DNA of 64,000 bases, from the NCBI RefSeq assembly GCF_014595975.1, contig NZ_JABWGQ010000033.1, positions 1 to 64,000 on the forward strand, read 5' to 3'. Within the stretch, counting starts at the first letter, position 1, and the number at the start of each line of letters is the position of its first letter. Of the stretch, positions 8,836-17,959 are shown in pieces. The position numbers and the translations under genes were made by a program. The notes beneath the pieces were generated by a model. It saw only the letters and a list, made by a program, of their open reading frames with translations, did no database searches and was not told where the DNA came from. This DNA comes from Sphingopyxis sp. LK2115 (lineage in GTDB: Bacteria; Pseudomonadota; Alphaproteobacteria; Sphingomonadales; Sphingomonadaceae).

Positions 8836-10142
8836 ACCGTTTCTCCACCCGGCCGTGCCAGCGCCGCCACCGGCAGCCAGATTCGCACAAGTGCCCCGCC
8901 CTCGTCGCGGTTGGCCACCGTCGCCCCGCCGCCGAGCTTGCGCAGCACATTGACGAGCAGGAACAACCCCAGCCCGCCGCCGGGGCGCCCCTTGGTCGAT
9001 CGATAGGGCTGGCCGAAGCCCTCGATCATCTCGTCGCTGAAGCCAGGGCCGCGGTCGGCGATTTCGATCACCAGCATCTCGCCGTCGCGCGACGCGGTGA
9101 AGCTGGTCCAGGCGGGCGACACTTCAGCGGCGTTGTCGAGCACGTTGCCGATCACCTGCCGCAGCGCGGGGTCCGACACGATGGCGACATCGGGGCCGAA
9201 ACGGTCGTGGAACTCCAGCGTGCCGGGGCGGCGCGCGGCGCGCGCATGGGCGACAATCTCGCCGAACGCCGCGCGCATCGTGGTAAGCTGCGGCGCCTCG
9301 CCGCGCGCCTCGCCCGCCGACATCAATATGCCGCTGACGATCGCCTTGCACCGCTGCACCGCGGCATCCATGTCGGAAAGATCCTCCTGCAATTCACGGT
9401 CGTCCTTCAGCCGCGCCGCCGCCTTCCAGTCGCCGATCAGGACTGACAGCGTCGACAGCGGCGTGCCGAGCTCGTGCGCCGCGCCCGATGCGAGCAGCCC
9501 CATGCGCACGATATGATCCTCCTCCGCCGCGCGCTGGCGGCTCGCGGCGAGCGCCGCGTCGCTGTCGCGCAAATTGCGGCTGATCCGCGTGACAAACGCG
9601 ACGAGCAGCACCGCGATCAGCAGGAAACAGACAAAGCTGCCCTGAAGGTAAAGCCCCATCGGGTCGGCGGCATAGGCGGGCGGCAGCACCAGCGGCGTCG
9701 GATCGACGCGAAGCGCCGCGAGCGCGACCAGGGCCGCGGCGACGATCGCCCATGACGAACGCGGCGTGAGCAGGATCGCACCGATCACCACTTGCAGAAG
9801 AAAAAGCGACGCGAAGGGGTTGGCGAGCCCGCCGCTGTGATGCAGCTGCCATCCAAGCGCGGCAACATCGAACAAAAGCGCGGCGGTCAGTTCGGCATTG
9901 GTCACCGCGCGGCCGCGACGAAGCAAGGCGGTGCTCGCGAGGTTGATCGCGATGAGCACAAGGATCGCGCCGAGCAGGGGACCGCGCTCCAGCGAAATCC
10001 CCATCGGCCCGCTGACGATACCGATCGTGGCGAGCTGTCCGCCCACCGCGAGCCAGCGCAGCTGAATCAGCAACGCCATGTTGCGGCGGCCGGCGGGCGC
10101 CGTGCTGGACGTCGGCGGCAGGGTCGAAAGCGCGGTCATCAA
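8832..10142 (-). CDS. regB: RegB/PrrB/ActS family redox sensor histidine kinase
   Basis: A 436-aa inner-membrane sensor kinase with about six N-terminal membrane segments (residues 25-190). The quinone-binding motif of RegB is present as GGLANPF (104-110). The H-box has His223 in AAHELGTPLS, the ATPase domain carries N, G1 (DRGPGF) and GLGLFL boxes, and Cys265 in the dimerisation helix (VQRCKAIV) matches the redox-active cysteine described for Rhodobacter RegB. It phosphorylates the RegA-like regulator encoded next. Translation is coupled to both neighbours by 4-bp overlaps. Location in the terminal-oxidase operon fits sensing of the quinone pool. Confidence 0.9.
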   Translation of the reverse strand: MMTALSTLPPTSSTAPAGRRNMALLIQLRWLAVGGQLATIGIVSGPMGISLERGPLLGAILVLIAINLASTALLRRGRAVTNAELTAALLFDVAALGWQLHHSGGLANPFASLFLLQVVIGAILLTPRSSWAIVAAALVALAALRVDPTPLVLPPAYAADPMGLYLQGSFVCFLLIAVLLVAFVTRISRNLRDSDAALAASRQRAAEEDHIVRMGLLASGAAHELGTPLSTLSVLIGDWKAAARLKDDRELQEDLSDMDAAVQRCKAIVSGILMSAGEARGEAPQLTTMRAAFGEIVAHARAARRPGTLEFHDRFGPDVAIVSDPALRQVIGNVLDNAAEVSPAWTSFTASRDGEMLVIEIADRGPGFSDEMIEGFGQPYRSTKGRPGGGLGLFLLVNVLRKLGGGATVANRDEGGALVRIWLPVAALARPGGETV

Positions 10143-10840
10143 TCGCGACTATGCCACAGTCGCCAGGCAAAAAAGAGGCTGAGCGCGCATAGTGCGAACC
10201 AGGTCAGCGCATAGATCAGATGATGATCGCGAAAACGCACGACGGTCAGTCCGCCGACCGGATAACCGCCAGCGTTCGGCGCCGCGTCGGCATCGACGAA
10301 ATAGGGGGCGGTCCTGCCCAGTCCGCGCGCCTTCGCAATCGCTGCAACATCGCGCGAGAACCAGCGGTTCGCGGCCGGGTCGTTGTCGCGCAGGAAGGCG
10401 CCGCCGGGCTCGCTCACGCGCAAAAGGCCCGACACCGTCACCGGCCCCGCGACATTGCCCGCCGCCCGCGTCGCTGCCTCGCGGCGACTCGATGGCACGA
10501 AACCGCGATTGACGAGCAGCGTGAAGCGCGGCGTTTCAAGCGGCGTCAGCACCCAGAAGCCCGCGCCGCGCTCGGTCACCGCCTGAACCAGCGTCTCGCG
10601 GTCGTGGCGGAATACGCCCGTCGCGGTGACGCGGCGATAGGCGTCGTCGCTTGCGTTGATGCGCGGCCAGGCATCGGGGCCGGGCGCCGCCACCGGCGCG
10701 GCGGCGATCCGCGCATCGACTGCGGCGATCAGTTCATGCTTCCACGCGCGGCGTTCGACCTGCCACATGCCGAGGCCCGCGAAAAGCATCGCCGCGATCA
10801 GCGCCGCCGCGGCAAAGCCCGCGCGGCGGGCGCGCGTCAC
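10139..10840 (-). CDS. SURF1 family cytochrome oxidase assembly protein
   Basis: A 233-aa SURF1/Shy1 protein with one N-terminal transmembrane helix (about 8-27), a periplasmic domain and a second helix near the C-terminus (about 205-225). Characteristic segments are FAGLGMWQVERRAWK near the N-terminus, FWVLTPLETPRFTLLVNRGFVP in the centre and YPVGGLTVVRFRDHHLIYALTWFALC at the end. SURF1 helps insert haem into subunit I of heme-copper oxidases. Here it sits in the quinol-oxidase operon, coupled by ATGA overlaps to cyoD upstream and regB downstream. Confidence 0.92.
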   Translation of the reverse strand: MTRARRAGFAAAALIAAMLFAGLGMWQVERRAWKHELIAAVDARIAAAPVAAPGPDAWPRINASDDAYRRVTATGVFRHDRETLVQAVTERGAGFWVLTPLETPRFTLLVNRGFVPSSRREAATRAAGNVAGPVTVSGLLRVSEPGGAFLRDNDPAANRWFSRDVAAIAKARGLGRTAPYFVDADAAPNAGGYPVGGLTVVRFRDHHLIYALTWFALCALSLFFAWRLWHSRD

Positions 10841-11226
10841 GGCGCCTGGCCTTCAACCTGACTCGTCGCCTCGTGCGGCATCGGCATCATGTTGGTGTTG
10901 AGGTGGTGCATCACCCACAGCGACCCCGCGAGCATGATCACGACGACGATGACGGTAAAGACAAGCGAGGTCAGCGACCATCCGCCCTCGGCCTTTGGCG
11001 TCATGTGCAGGAAAAAGATCATGTGGACGACGATCTGCGCGACGGCAAAGCCCATGATGATCGCGCCGGTCGTGCCCGCGCTCAACGGCATCGTCATCAC
11101 CAGCCAGAAGGGGATGGCGGTCAGGATCACCGACAGCACGAAACCGATGACATAGTCGCGCATTGTGGCGTGCGGCATCTCGATCTCGTGATGACCGTGC
11201 GCCTCGGCGTGGGGATCGGCGCTCAT
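10837..11226 (-). CDS. cyoD: cytochrome o ubiquinol oxidase subunit IV
   Basis: A 129-aa small membrane subunit of the cytochrome bo3-type quinol oxidase. Three hydrophobic helices are visible (about residues 22-42, 50-70, 84-105), with the typical MIFFLHM segment between the second and third. The His-rich N-terminus ([15 protein letters not shown]) is soluble. The start is ATG 11226, which overlaps the cyoC stop by 4 bp; upstream in-frame starts would read through cyoC. It stabilises the Cu-B site and assembly of the complex. Confidence 0.92.
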   Translation of the reverse strand: MSADPHAEAHGHHEIEMPHATMRDYVIGFVLSVILTAIPFWLVMTMPLSAGTTGAIIMGFAVAQIVVHMIFFLHMTPKAEGGWSLTSLVFTVIVVVIMLAGSLWVMHHLNTNMMPMPHEATSQVEGQAP

Positions 11227-11849
11227 CGCAGCACTCCCATCAGATAGACAAAGGTAAAGACACCGATCCACACGACGTCGAGGAAGTGCCAGAACATCGA
11301 AAGGCACATCACCCGGCGCTTGTTCGCGGCGATCAGCCCGTGCTTCGACAGCTGGACCATCAAGGTCGCCAGCCAGATGATGCCAAAGGTGACGTGCAGG
11401 CCGTGCGTGCCGACAAGGGTGAAAAAGGCCGAGAGAAAGGCGCTGCGCTGCGGCGTCGCCCCGATCTCGATCAGATGGTGGAACTCGTAAAGCTCGATTC
11501 CGAGGAAGGCGAGCCCGAACAGGCCGGTGACGGCCAGCCAGAGCTGCACGCCCTTCACCTTGCCCTGCTGCATCTGGAGCACCGCAAAGCCATAGGTGAT
11601 CGACGAGAAGAGCAGCATCGCGGTGTTGAGCGCGATCAGTTTCAGGTCGAACAGATCCTTCGGCGCCGGCCCCGCGGCATAGCTGCCGCCGAGCACCGCA
11701 TAGCAGGCAAAGAGGATCGCAAAGATGAGGCAGTCGCTCATCAGATAGATCCAGAAGCCCAGCATCGTGCTGTGCCCCTCGGGATGCGCCTGTTCGTCAA
11801 GCTGGTAGAAGCTGACGGGTTCGTCGGCGGTCAAGCTGTTGGCACTCAT
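11223..11849 (-). CDS. cyoC: cytochrome o ubiquinol oxidase subunit III
   Basis: A 208-aa subunit III of the heme-copper quinol oxidase with five predicted membrane helices. Family landmarks are [19 protein letters not shown] near residue 30, the [21 protein letters not shown] helix, the [13 protein letters not shown] segment with its conserved His, and the [19 protein letters not shown]-terminus. It is coupled to cyoD by a 4-bp overlap and lies 4 bp after cyoB. Confidence 0.95.
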   Translation of the reverse strand: MSANSLTADEPVSFYQLDEQAHPEGHSTMLGFWIYLMSDCLIFAILFACYAVLGGSYAAGPAPKDLFDLKLIALNTAMLLFSSITYGFAVLQMQQGKVKGVQLWLAVTGLFGLAFLGIELYEFHHLIEIGATPQRSAFLSAFFTLVGTHGLHVTFGIIWLATLMVQLSKHGLIAANKRRVMCLSMFWHFLDVVWIGVFTFVYLMGVLR

Positions 11850-11853
11850 CGCA

Positions 11854-13872
11854 TCAGGCTCCGGCCGCCAGCTGGCGGGTGCGCGCGTCCTCGACCGCCG
11901 CGACCGTCGCCGCCGGAATGTCGAAATCGCGCTGATAGTTGAACGTATGCACGATCGCCCCCGCGATCACCGCGACGAAGCTCGCCGCCACCAGCCACCA
12001 GATATGCCAGACGAGCGCGAATCCCAGGACGAGGCAAATGCCCGACAGGATGATCCCCGCCCCCGTATTGCTTGGCATATGGATGTCGCGATAACCGCCG
12101 ATCGGCCGCTGGTGCCCGCGCTTCTTCATGTCGTACCAGGCGTCAAGGTCGTGGATCACGGGCGTAAAGGCGAAATTATAGTCGGGCGGCGGCGAGCTGG
12201 TCGCCCATTCGAGCGTGCGGCCGTCCCACGGATCGCCGCTTTCCTCGCGCAGCTCCTTGCGGCGCCAGATGCTTACCGCGAACTGGACCAGCATCGCGCC
12301 GATGCCCGCGGCGATGATGAGCGCGCCGACCCCCGCGATCGCGAACCAGATTTGCAGGCTGGGGTCGTCGAACACGCGCATCCGCCGCGTCACGCCCATC
12401 AGGCCGAGGACATAGAGCGGGGCAAAGGCGACCCAGAAACCGACGACCCAGCACCAGAAGCTGATCTTGCCCCAGAAAACGTCGAGCTTGAAACCGAACG
12501 CCTTGGGCCACCAATAATTGATCGCCGCGAACAGGCCGAACAATACGCCGCCGATGATGACATTGTGGAAATGCGCGATCAGGAACAGCGAATTGTGCAG
12601 CACGAAGTCGGCGGGCGGCACCGCTAGCAGCACCCCGGTCATGCCGCCGATGACAAAGGTCAGCATGAAGGCGATCGTCCACATCATCGGCAATTCATAA
12701 CGAATGCGGCCGCGATACATGGTGAAGAGCCAGTTGAAGAGCTTGGCCCCGGTCGGGATCGAAATCACCATCGTCGTGATGCCGAAAAAGCTGTTGACGC
12801 TTGCCCCCGACCCCATGGTGAAGAAATGGTGCAGCCAGACGATATAGGACAGGATCGTGATGCACACGGTCGCATAGACCATCGACGTATAGCCGAAGAG
12901 GCGCTTGCCCGAGAAGGTCGAGGTAACTTCGGAAAAGACGCCGAACAGCGGCAGGATGAGGATGTAAACTTCCGGGTGCCCCCAGATCCAGATCAGGTTC
13001 ACATACATCATCGGCGATCCGCCGAGATCATTGGTGAAGAAATTGGTGCCCGCGTAGCGATCGAGGCTGAGCAGCGCGAGCGTCGCGGTCAGGATCGGGA
13101 AGCTCGCGACGATCAGGATGTTCGAGCAGAGCGAAGTCCAGGTAAAGACCGGCATCTTCATCAGCCCCATACCCGGCGCGCGCAGCTTCAGGATGGTGAC
13201 GATCAGGTTGATGCCCGACAGCGTCGTGCCCACCCCGGCAATCTGAAGGCCCCAGATATAATAATCGACCCCGACATTGGGGCTGTAGGCGATCCCCGAC
13301 AAGGGCGGATAGGCCAGCCAGCCGGTCTGCGCATATTCGCCGACGAAGAGCGAGATCATCGTCAGCGCCGCGCCCGCGCTCGTCATCCAGAAGCTGAAAT
13401 TGTTGAGGAAGGGAAAGCTGACGTCGCGCGCGCCGATCTGGAGCGGCACGATATAATTCATCAGCCCGGTGATGAACGGCATCGCGACGAAAAAGATCAT
13501 GATGACGCCATGTGCGGTGAACACCTGATCATAATGATGCGCGTTGAGGTAACCTTCGGACCCGCCGAACGCCATCACCTGCTGCAATCGCATCATGATC
13601 GCGTCGGCAAAGCCGCGCAGGAACATGATGAGGCCCAGGATCATGTACATGATCCCGATCCGCTTATGATCGACGGTGGTGAACCACTCCTTCCACAAAT
13701 ATCCCCACAGGCGATATTTGGTCAGCAGCGCAAGGATGGCGATGCCGCCGATCGCCACCACGATGAAGGTGACGACAAGGATCGGTTCGTGCAGCGGGAT
13801 CGCGTCGATCGACAGCTTGCCGAAAATCGGGTGCGTCGGTGGGGCGGGATGCGGGATGATGGCGTCGGACAT
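11854..13872 (-). CDS. cyoB: cytochrome o ubiquinol oxidase subunit I
   Basis: A 672-aa catalytic subunit that reduces oxygen to water and pumps protons in the inner membrane. The heme and Cu-B ligands are visible: AHGVIMIFF (low-spin haem His), [12 protein letters not shown] (Cu-B His and the cross-linked Tyr), WLHHFFTMG (the Cu-B His pair) and [13 protein letters not shown] (haem o3 and haem b His). The Glu in GHPEVY belongs to the D proton channel. Its length matches E. coli CyoB (663 aa). It is second in the cyo unit, 21 bp after cyoA. Confidence 0.97.
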   Translation of the reverse strand: MSDAIIPHPAPPTHPIFGKLSIDAIPLHEPILVVTFIVVAIGGIAILALLTKYRLWGYLWKEWFTTVDHKRIGIMYMILGLIMFLRGFADAIMMRLQQVMAFGGSEGYLNAHHYDQVFTAHGVIMIFFVAMPFITGLMNYIVPLQIGARDVSFPFLNNFSFWMTSAGAALTMISLFVGEYAQTGWLAYPPLSGIAYSPNVGVDYYIWGLQIAGVGTTLSGINLIVTILKLRAPGMGLMKMPVFTWTSLCSNILIVASFPILTATLALLSLDRYAGTNFFTNDLGGSPMMYVNLIWIWGHPEVYILILPLFGVFSEVTSTFSGKRLFGYTSMVYATVCITILSYIVWLHHFFTMGSGASVNSFFGITTMVISIPTGAKLFNWLFTMYRGRIRYELPMMWTIAFMLTFVIGGMTGVLLAVPPADFVLHNSLFLIAHFHNVIIGGVLFGLFAAINYWWPKAFGFKLDVFWGKISFWCWVVGFWVAFAPLYVLGLMGVTRRMRVFDDPSLQIWFAIAGVGALIIAAGIGAMLVQFAVSIWRRKELREESGDPWDGRTLEWATSSPPPDYNFAFTPVIHDLDAWYDMKKRGHQRPIGGYRDIHMPSNTGAGIILSGICLVLGFALVWHIWWLVAASFVAVIAGAIVHTFNYQRDFDIPAATVAAVEDARTRQLAAGA

Positions 13873-13893
13873 GGATTTCAGCTCGGCAGACGG

Positions 13894-15075
13894 TCAGGAC
13901 AGCGGGGGCGTGACGGCGGGCGCGTTCAGCGCGGTGCGGGCGGGCTTGCCCGGCAGTGGCAGCCCCTCGCCCTTCAGCTTCTCCGGCGACACGGGCTTGG
14001 CGTCGGGGCGGTCGTTCGACATCACCGGCGCGCTGCACCAGGCGGCGACATAGCGCATCGACCAGCGCGCCGCGTCGACGGTGCCGCGCGCGGCGAACTT
14101 GTCATAGGTGACCTGCCGGACATTGCCGATGCCCGCGATCCCCGCGCCGCCCGCGGCATCGAGCGACATCATGTCGTGCATGCACATCTTGCCCGGCTCG
14201 ACGCACATATTGACCACCGCGTCGAACAGCTGCGGGTCGCTTGCGACGAAGCGGCGGACAGGCTCCTTCTGCGACGGCGTTTCGAGCTTCAGATAGGCAT
14301 TGCGGTCAAGGTCGCCTTCGGCCGACGCGCGCGTCGCGACGACCCATTGGTCGAACTCGGCGGGGGACAGACTCCTGACGCCAAAGCGCATGTTGGAAAA
14401 GCCCCAGCCCGAATAATTGGCCGAAAAGCCCGTGAACTCGCCCGTCTTGTCGAACACGCCATGAAGTTTGGTCTCCATCCCCGGCATCGCATAAATCTGT
14501 CCGGCGAGCGCAGGCACGTAAAAGCTGTTCATCACCGACGAGGAGGAAATGCGGAAACGCAGCGGCCGATCGACCGGCACCGCCAGCTCGTTGACCGTCG
14601 CCACCCCCTGTTCGGGATAGATGAACAGCCATTTCCAGTCGAGCGCGACGACCTGCACGTCGAGCGGCTTCACCTCCGCCGCGACGGGCTTGCCCGGACC
14701 CGTGCGCGCGAGCGGGCGATAGGGGTCGAGCAGATGCGTCGCCACCCATGTCACCGCGCCGAGGCAGATGATGATGAGCAGCGGCGCCGACCAGATGACC
14801 AGCTCAAGCTGCGTCGAATGGTCCCAGTCGGGCTTGTAGGTCGCGTCCCGGTTCGACGCGCGATATTTCCATGCGAAAAAGATCGTCAGCGCCATCACCG
14901 GCACGATAATCAGCAGCATCAGCGCCGTCGAAAGCACGATCAGATTGCCCTGCTGGCGCGCGACGTCGCCTGCGGGATCGAGCACGACCATGCCGCAGCC
15001 CGACAAGAGCGGCGTTGCGGCGAGCAGCGGCAGCAGCCGCATCGGGGCGGAAAAACGGGAGTGATCAGCGGGCAT
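13894..15075 (-). CDS. cyoA: cytochrome o ubiquinol oxidase subunit II
   Basis: A 393-aa lipoprotein subunit II. The signal peptide ends in LSGC (Cys27), followed by two membrane helices (about 45-67 and 90-110) and a periplasmic cupredoxin-fold domain without Cu-A ligands, as expected for a quinol rather than a cytochrome c oxidase; the segment QVVALDWKWLFIYPEQGVATVNE is typical. The C-terminus is longer than E. coli CyoA (315 aa), with a Cys/Met-containing extension after about residue 280. It is first in the cyo-SURF1-regBA unit, preceded by a 169-bp divergent intergenic region. Confidence 0.95.
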   Translation of the reverse strand: MPADHSRFSAPMRLLPLLAATPLLSGCGMVVLDPAGDVARQQGNLIVLSTALMLLIIVPVMALTIFFAWKYRASNRDATYKPDWDHSTQLELVIWSAPLLIIICLGAVTWVATHLLDPYRPLARTGPGKPVAAEVKPLDVQVVALDWKWLFIYPEQGVATVNELAVPVDRPLRFRISSSSVMNSFYVPALAGQIYAMPGMETKLHGVFDKTGEFTGFSANYSGWGFSNMRFGVRSLSPAEFDQWVVATRASAEGDLDRNAYLKLETPSQKEPVRRFVASDPQLFDAVVNMCVEPGKMCMHDMMSLDAAGGAGIAGIGNVRQVTYDKFAARGTVDAARWSMRYVAAWCSAPVMSNDRPDAKPVSPEKLKGEGLPLPGKPARTALNAPAVTPPLS

Positions 15076-15112
15076 GACGCGCGCCTAAGCCTCCTTTGCT
15101 GCACTGCACATA

Positions 15113-15125
15113 GGACATTTTGTCC
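15113..15125. promoter_or_regulatory. dyad GGACA-TTT-TGTCC upstream of cyoA
   Basis: A perfect 5-bp inverted repeat with a 3-bp centre, 38 bp before the cyoA start and 120 bp before the divergent transporter gene. A RegA/ActR-type or other regulator site is possible given the regBA genes in the operon, but the match to published RegA motifs is only partial. Confidence 0.3.
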
Positions 15126-15183
15126 AATCCCGCGATGCGTCGTCATCGCGCAGGGGCGTTTTCATTGCGGGCGCTTTTGCCCT

Positions 15184-15279
15184 ATGACCGACTCGTGCCC
15201 GTGCATCCTGACGTGCCGCGGGCGCCAGCTCAAGGATTGTTGCCATGGCTGCCGATACTGTCCCCACGAGCGAGGCTGA
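15184..15279 (+). other. short cysteine-rich open frame (31 codons), status unclear
   Basis: ATG 15184 opens a 31-codon frame with seven cysteines, including the run CCHGCRYCPH, overlapping the first 35 bases of the MHS transporter in another frame. The run resembles the CC-x-GCRHCP motif of small DUF5522-type proteins. There is no good ribosome binding site before 15184, and the AAGGA at 15232-15236 serves the transporter start. It may be a leader peptide, a tiny protein or chance. Confidence 0.25.
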
Positions 15280-16585
15280 ACGCGACGCGCGCGCGCTCCA
15301 CGGTGCCGACAAAAACGGGGACGGGCACCGCATCGACCCGGCCGAAATCGCCATCGGCGTCATCATCGGCCGCACCTCCGAATTTTTCGACTTTTTCGTC
15401 TATGCGATCGCGTCGGTGCTGGTCTTTCCGAAGCTGGTGTTCCCGCACGTCGATCCGCTGACCGGCACGCTCTGGTCGTTCGCGATCTTTGCCCTTGCCT
15501 TCGTCGCGCGACCTGTCGGCACGATCATCTTCACCGCCATCGACCGCGCCTATGGCCGCGGCGCCAAGCTCACCATCGCGTTGTTCCTGCTCGGCGGCTC
15601 GACTGCGGCCATCGCCTTTCTGCCCGGTTACGAATCGATCGGCATCGGCGCCGCGCTGCTCCTCGCGCTGTTCCGCATGGGCCAGGGCGTCGCGCTCGGC
15701 GGCTCGTGGGACGGCCTTGCCTCGCTGCTCGCATTGAACGCGCCCGAATCGAAGCGCGGCTGGTATGCGATGATCCCGCAGCTCGGCGCGCCGCTCGGCC
15801 TGATCGTCGCCAGCCTGCTCTTCATGTTCCTGATCTCGGCGCTGCCGGCAGAGGATTTCCTCGCCTGGGGCTGGCGCTACCCCTTCTTCGTCGCCTTTGC
15901 GATCAACGTCGTCGCACTTTTCGCGCGGTTGCGCATCGTTGTGACCCCAGAATATGCCGAATTGTTCGAGAATCGCGCGCTCCAGCCCGCGCCGCTGGCC
16001 GAAACGGTGCGATCGGAGTGGAAAACGATTGTCATCGGCGCTTTCGCGCCGCTCGCAAGCTTTGCGATGTTCCACATGGTCACCGTCTATCCGCTGTCGT
16101 GGGTGTTCCTGTTCACCGACGAAACCCCCGCGCGCTTCCTGATGATCGAGGCGATCGCCGCAGTCGGCGGCGTCATCGCGATCATCGCCTCGGGCTATCT
16201 TGCCGATCGCTTCGGGCGCCGCACCGTGCTCGCCGCGACGGCGGCGGCAATCGCGGCATTCAGCGGTTTCGCCCCGCAGCTGCTCGACGCCGGCCAGGTC
16301 GGCGAGGCGAGCTTCATGATCCTCGGCTTCCTGCTGCTCGGCCTGTCGTTCGGGCAATCGTCGGGTGCGCTCTCGTCGAACTTCACCCCGCGACATCGCT
16401 ATACCGGCTCGGCCTTCACCACCGATCTCGCCTGGCTGTTCGGCGCCGGCTTCGCGCCGATGGTCGCGCTGTGGCTGTCGAGCGAATTCGGGCTGATCGC
16501 TGCGGGCGCCTATCTGCTGTCGGGCGCGATCGTCACGCTGGTTGCGCTATGGCTCAACCGCGAACTCGCGCGCACGATTGATTGA
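15245..16585 (+). CDS. MFS transporter, metabolite:H+ symporter (MHS) type
   Basis: A 446-aa inner-membrane transporter with about 12 helices. The N-terminal RTSEFFDFFVYAIASVLVFP is typical of MHS members such as ShiA, ProP and KgtP, and the MFS loop motif appears as DRFGRRTVLAATA after helix 8. The N-terminal 35 residues are hydrophilic. Substrates of this subfamily are dicarboxylates, shikimate, proline/betaine and similar; none can be chosen here. The start ATG 15245 has AAGGA eight bases upstream. The gene diverges from cyoA. Confidence 0.88.
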   Translation: MAADTVPTSEAERDARALHGADKNGDGHRIDPAEIAIGVIIGRTSEFFDFFVYAIASVLVFPKLVFPHVDPLTGTLWSFAIFALAFVARPVGTIIFTAIDRAYGRGAKLTIALFLLGGSTAAIAFLPGYESIGIGAALLLALFRMGQGVALGGSWDGLASLLALNAPESKRGWYAMIPQLGAPLGLIVASLLFMFLISALPAEDFLAWGWRYPFFVAFAINVVALFARLRIVVTPEYAELFENRALQPAPLAETVRSEWKTIVIGAFAPLASFAMFHMVTVYPLSWVFLFTDETPARFLMIEAIAAVGGVIAIIASGYLADRFGRRTVLAATAAAIAAFSGFAPQLLDAGQVGEASFMILGFLLLGLSFGQSSGALSSNFTPRHRYTGSAFTTDLAWLFGAGFAPMVALWLSSEFGLIAAGAYLLSGAIVTLVALWLNRELARTID

Positions 16586-16917
16586 CGACGCACAGGCGGG
16601 TTACGCAGCTTTGCCGATCTGCACAATCCAAGGCAAAGCCGCAGTGAGAATTGGGGACGGATTCCCTTGTTCGCCAGTGGATAAAATCGAATCCGGCGGC
16701 AAAACCTGGGTCGACGTGGACGCTCGACGATAGCAACCGGATGGTCGCCTTCATGGTCCAGAATCAGGCAGACCGCCGGTTCGCTTAACCTCAGGTGATA
16801 TCCTGTTCGCCGTCTTGCTCGTCGTAAACCCTTCCTCTCAAGAGGTCGGGCCGCCGGCAATGCCGGAAACGGTTCATAAACCTGTGTTTTCTGGTGTTTC
16901 ATCGCCTTGGGAGGCGG
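16586..16917. other. gene-free stretch of 332 bp, noticeably less GC-rich
   Basis: Between the MHS transporter and tRNA-Tyr. No open frame with a recognisable product exists on either strand, and base composition looks lower in GC than neighbouring genes. It may be decayed DNA accumulated next to the tRNA gene. No integrase or direct repeat of the tRNA 3' end was found. Confidence 0.5.
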
Positions 16918-17003
16918 TGGTGGACAGGGCTGGATTCGAACCAGCGTACGGAAACCCGGGCAGATTTACAGTCTGCTGCCTTTAACCACTCGGCCACCTG
17001 TCC
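16918..17003 (-). tRNA. tRNA-Tyr (anticodon GTA)
   Basis: An 86-nt class II tRNA on the minus strand. The acceptor stem GGACAGG pairs with CCTGTCC, the CCA end is encoded (plus-strand TGGT at 16918-16921), the anticodon loop is CTGTAAA with GTA, a long variable arm is present, and the T-arm is TGGTTCGAATCCA. The following rRNA methylase gene is divergent. Confidence 0.97.
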
Positions 17004-17081
17004 ATGGGGTCCGCGTTGGGAAGAGGCCCAATGGCGAAACGAGGCTTGCCTGTCAATGCCAGTCATGGGAAAGGCGCGGCC

Positions 17082-17849
17082 ATGAGACAATTTTCCCGTC
17101 ACCGCCGACCCACCGGCGGAAACCAGCGCGGACAGGCCGTGCGCTTCTGGGGTCGCCATGCCGTTCTTGCCGCGCTCGCCAACCCCGACCGGACCGTCAA
17201 GCGCATCTGGGGCACGCGGGACGCGCTGAGCCAGCTCGACCTGCCGCCGGTGATTCCGATCAGCTATGCCGACGTCGCCGACCTTGCACGCCTCGTCGCG
17301 CGCGACGCGCCGCACCAGGGGCTGGTGATCGAGGTCGAACCGCTCGACAGCATCTATCTCGGCGACTTGCTGCAGGAAGAAGTCGATGCCGAAAGCAAGC
17401 GCCCGCTCGTCATTCTCGACCAGGTCACCGATCCGCACAATATCGGCGCGGTGCTGCGCTCGGCCGCGGCGTTCGACGCGGCAGCGATCATCACCCAGGA
17501 TCGCCACAGTCCGCCCGAAAGCGGCGTCATCGCGCGGTCGGCATCGGGCGCGCTCGAAAGCGTGCCGTGGGTGCGCGTCGTCAACCTGTCGCGCGCGCTG
17601 GAGGAAATCGCCGAAGCGCAATATTGGCGTATCGGGCTGATGGGCGACACCGAAACGACGCTGGGCGAAACGCTGGACGGCAGCAAGGTCGCGCTCGTGC
17701 TTGGGTCCGAAGGCGACGGGATGCGCCACAATGTCATGGAACATTGCGACGTGCTGGCGCGACTGCCGATCTCGCCGCGGATGGAGAGCCTCAATATCTC
17801 GAACGCCGCGGCGATCGCGCTCTATGCGGTCGCGACCGCGGCAGGCTGA
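17082..17849 (+). CDS. rlmB: TrmH family RNA 2'-O-methyltransferase (RlmB-like)
   Basis: A 255-aa SPOUT methyltransferase. An N-terminal substrate-binding domain (RFWGRHAVLAAL at about 22-33) is followed by the SpoU domain from about residue 105, with motif 1 LDQVTDPHNIGAVLRSA, motif 2 VLGSEGDGMR and motif 3 LPISPRMESLNISNAAAIALY, forming the knotted SAM site. RlmB methylates a guanosine in 23S rRNA (G2251 in E. coli); TrmH-group paralogues modify other sites, so the exact target is inference. ATG 17082 was chosen because it opens the conserved region; an in-frame ATG at 17004 overlaps the tRNA-Tyr end. Confidence 0.85.
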   Translation: MRQFSRHRRPTGGNQRGQAVRFWGRHAVLAALANPDRTVKRIWGTRDALSQLDLPPVIPISYADVADLARLVARDAPHQGLVIEVEPLDSIYLGDLLQEEVDAESKRPLVILDQVTDPHNIGAVLRSAAAFDAAAIITQDRHSPPESGVIARSASGALESVPWVRVVNLSRALEEIAEAQYWRIGLMGDTETTLGETLDGSKVALVLGSEGDGMRHNVMEHCDVLARLPISPRMESLNISNAAAIALYAVATAAG

Positions 17850-17860
17850 AACTTTACACC

Positions 17861-17955
17861 ATCGTCATTGCGAAAAGCCGAAGGCGATGCGGCAATCCGG
17901 AAGTCGCGCAAACCGCTCCGCATGGCTTCGCCATGCCCGCAATGGCAAAGGAGAT
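17861..17955. repeat. intergenic repeat of the GTCATTGCGA...GCAATCC type
   Basis: The stretch beginning CGTCATTGCGA and including GGCAATCCGG resembles widespread proteobacterial intergenic palindromes. It contains a perfect hairpin GCATGGC-TTC-GCCATGC at 17920-17936. It lies between two convergent genes, where it may help end transcription on both strands. Confidence 0.55.
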
Positions 17956-17959
17956 ATGG

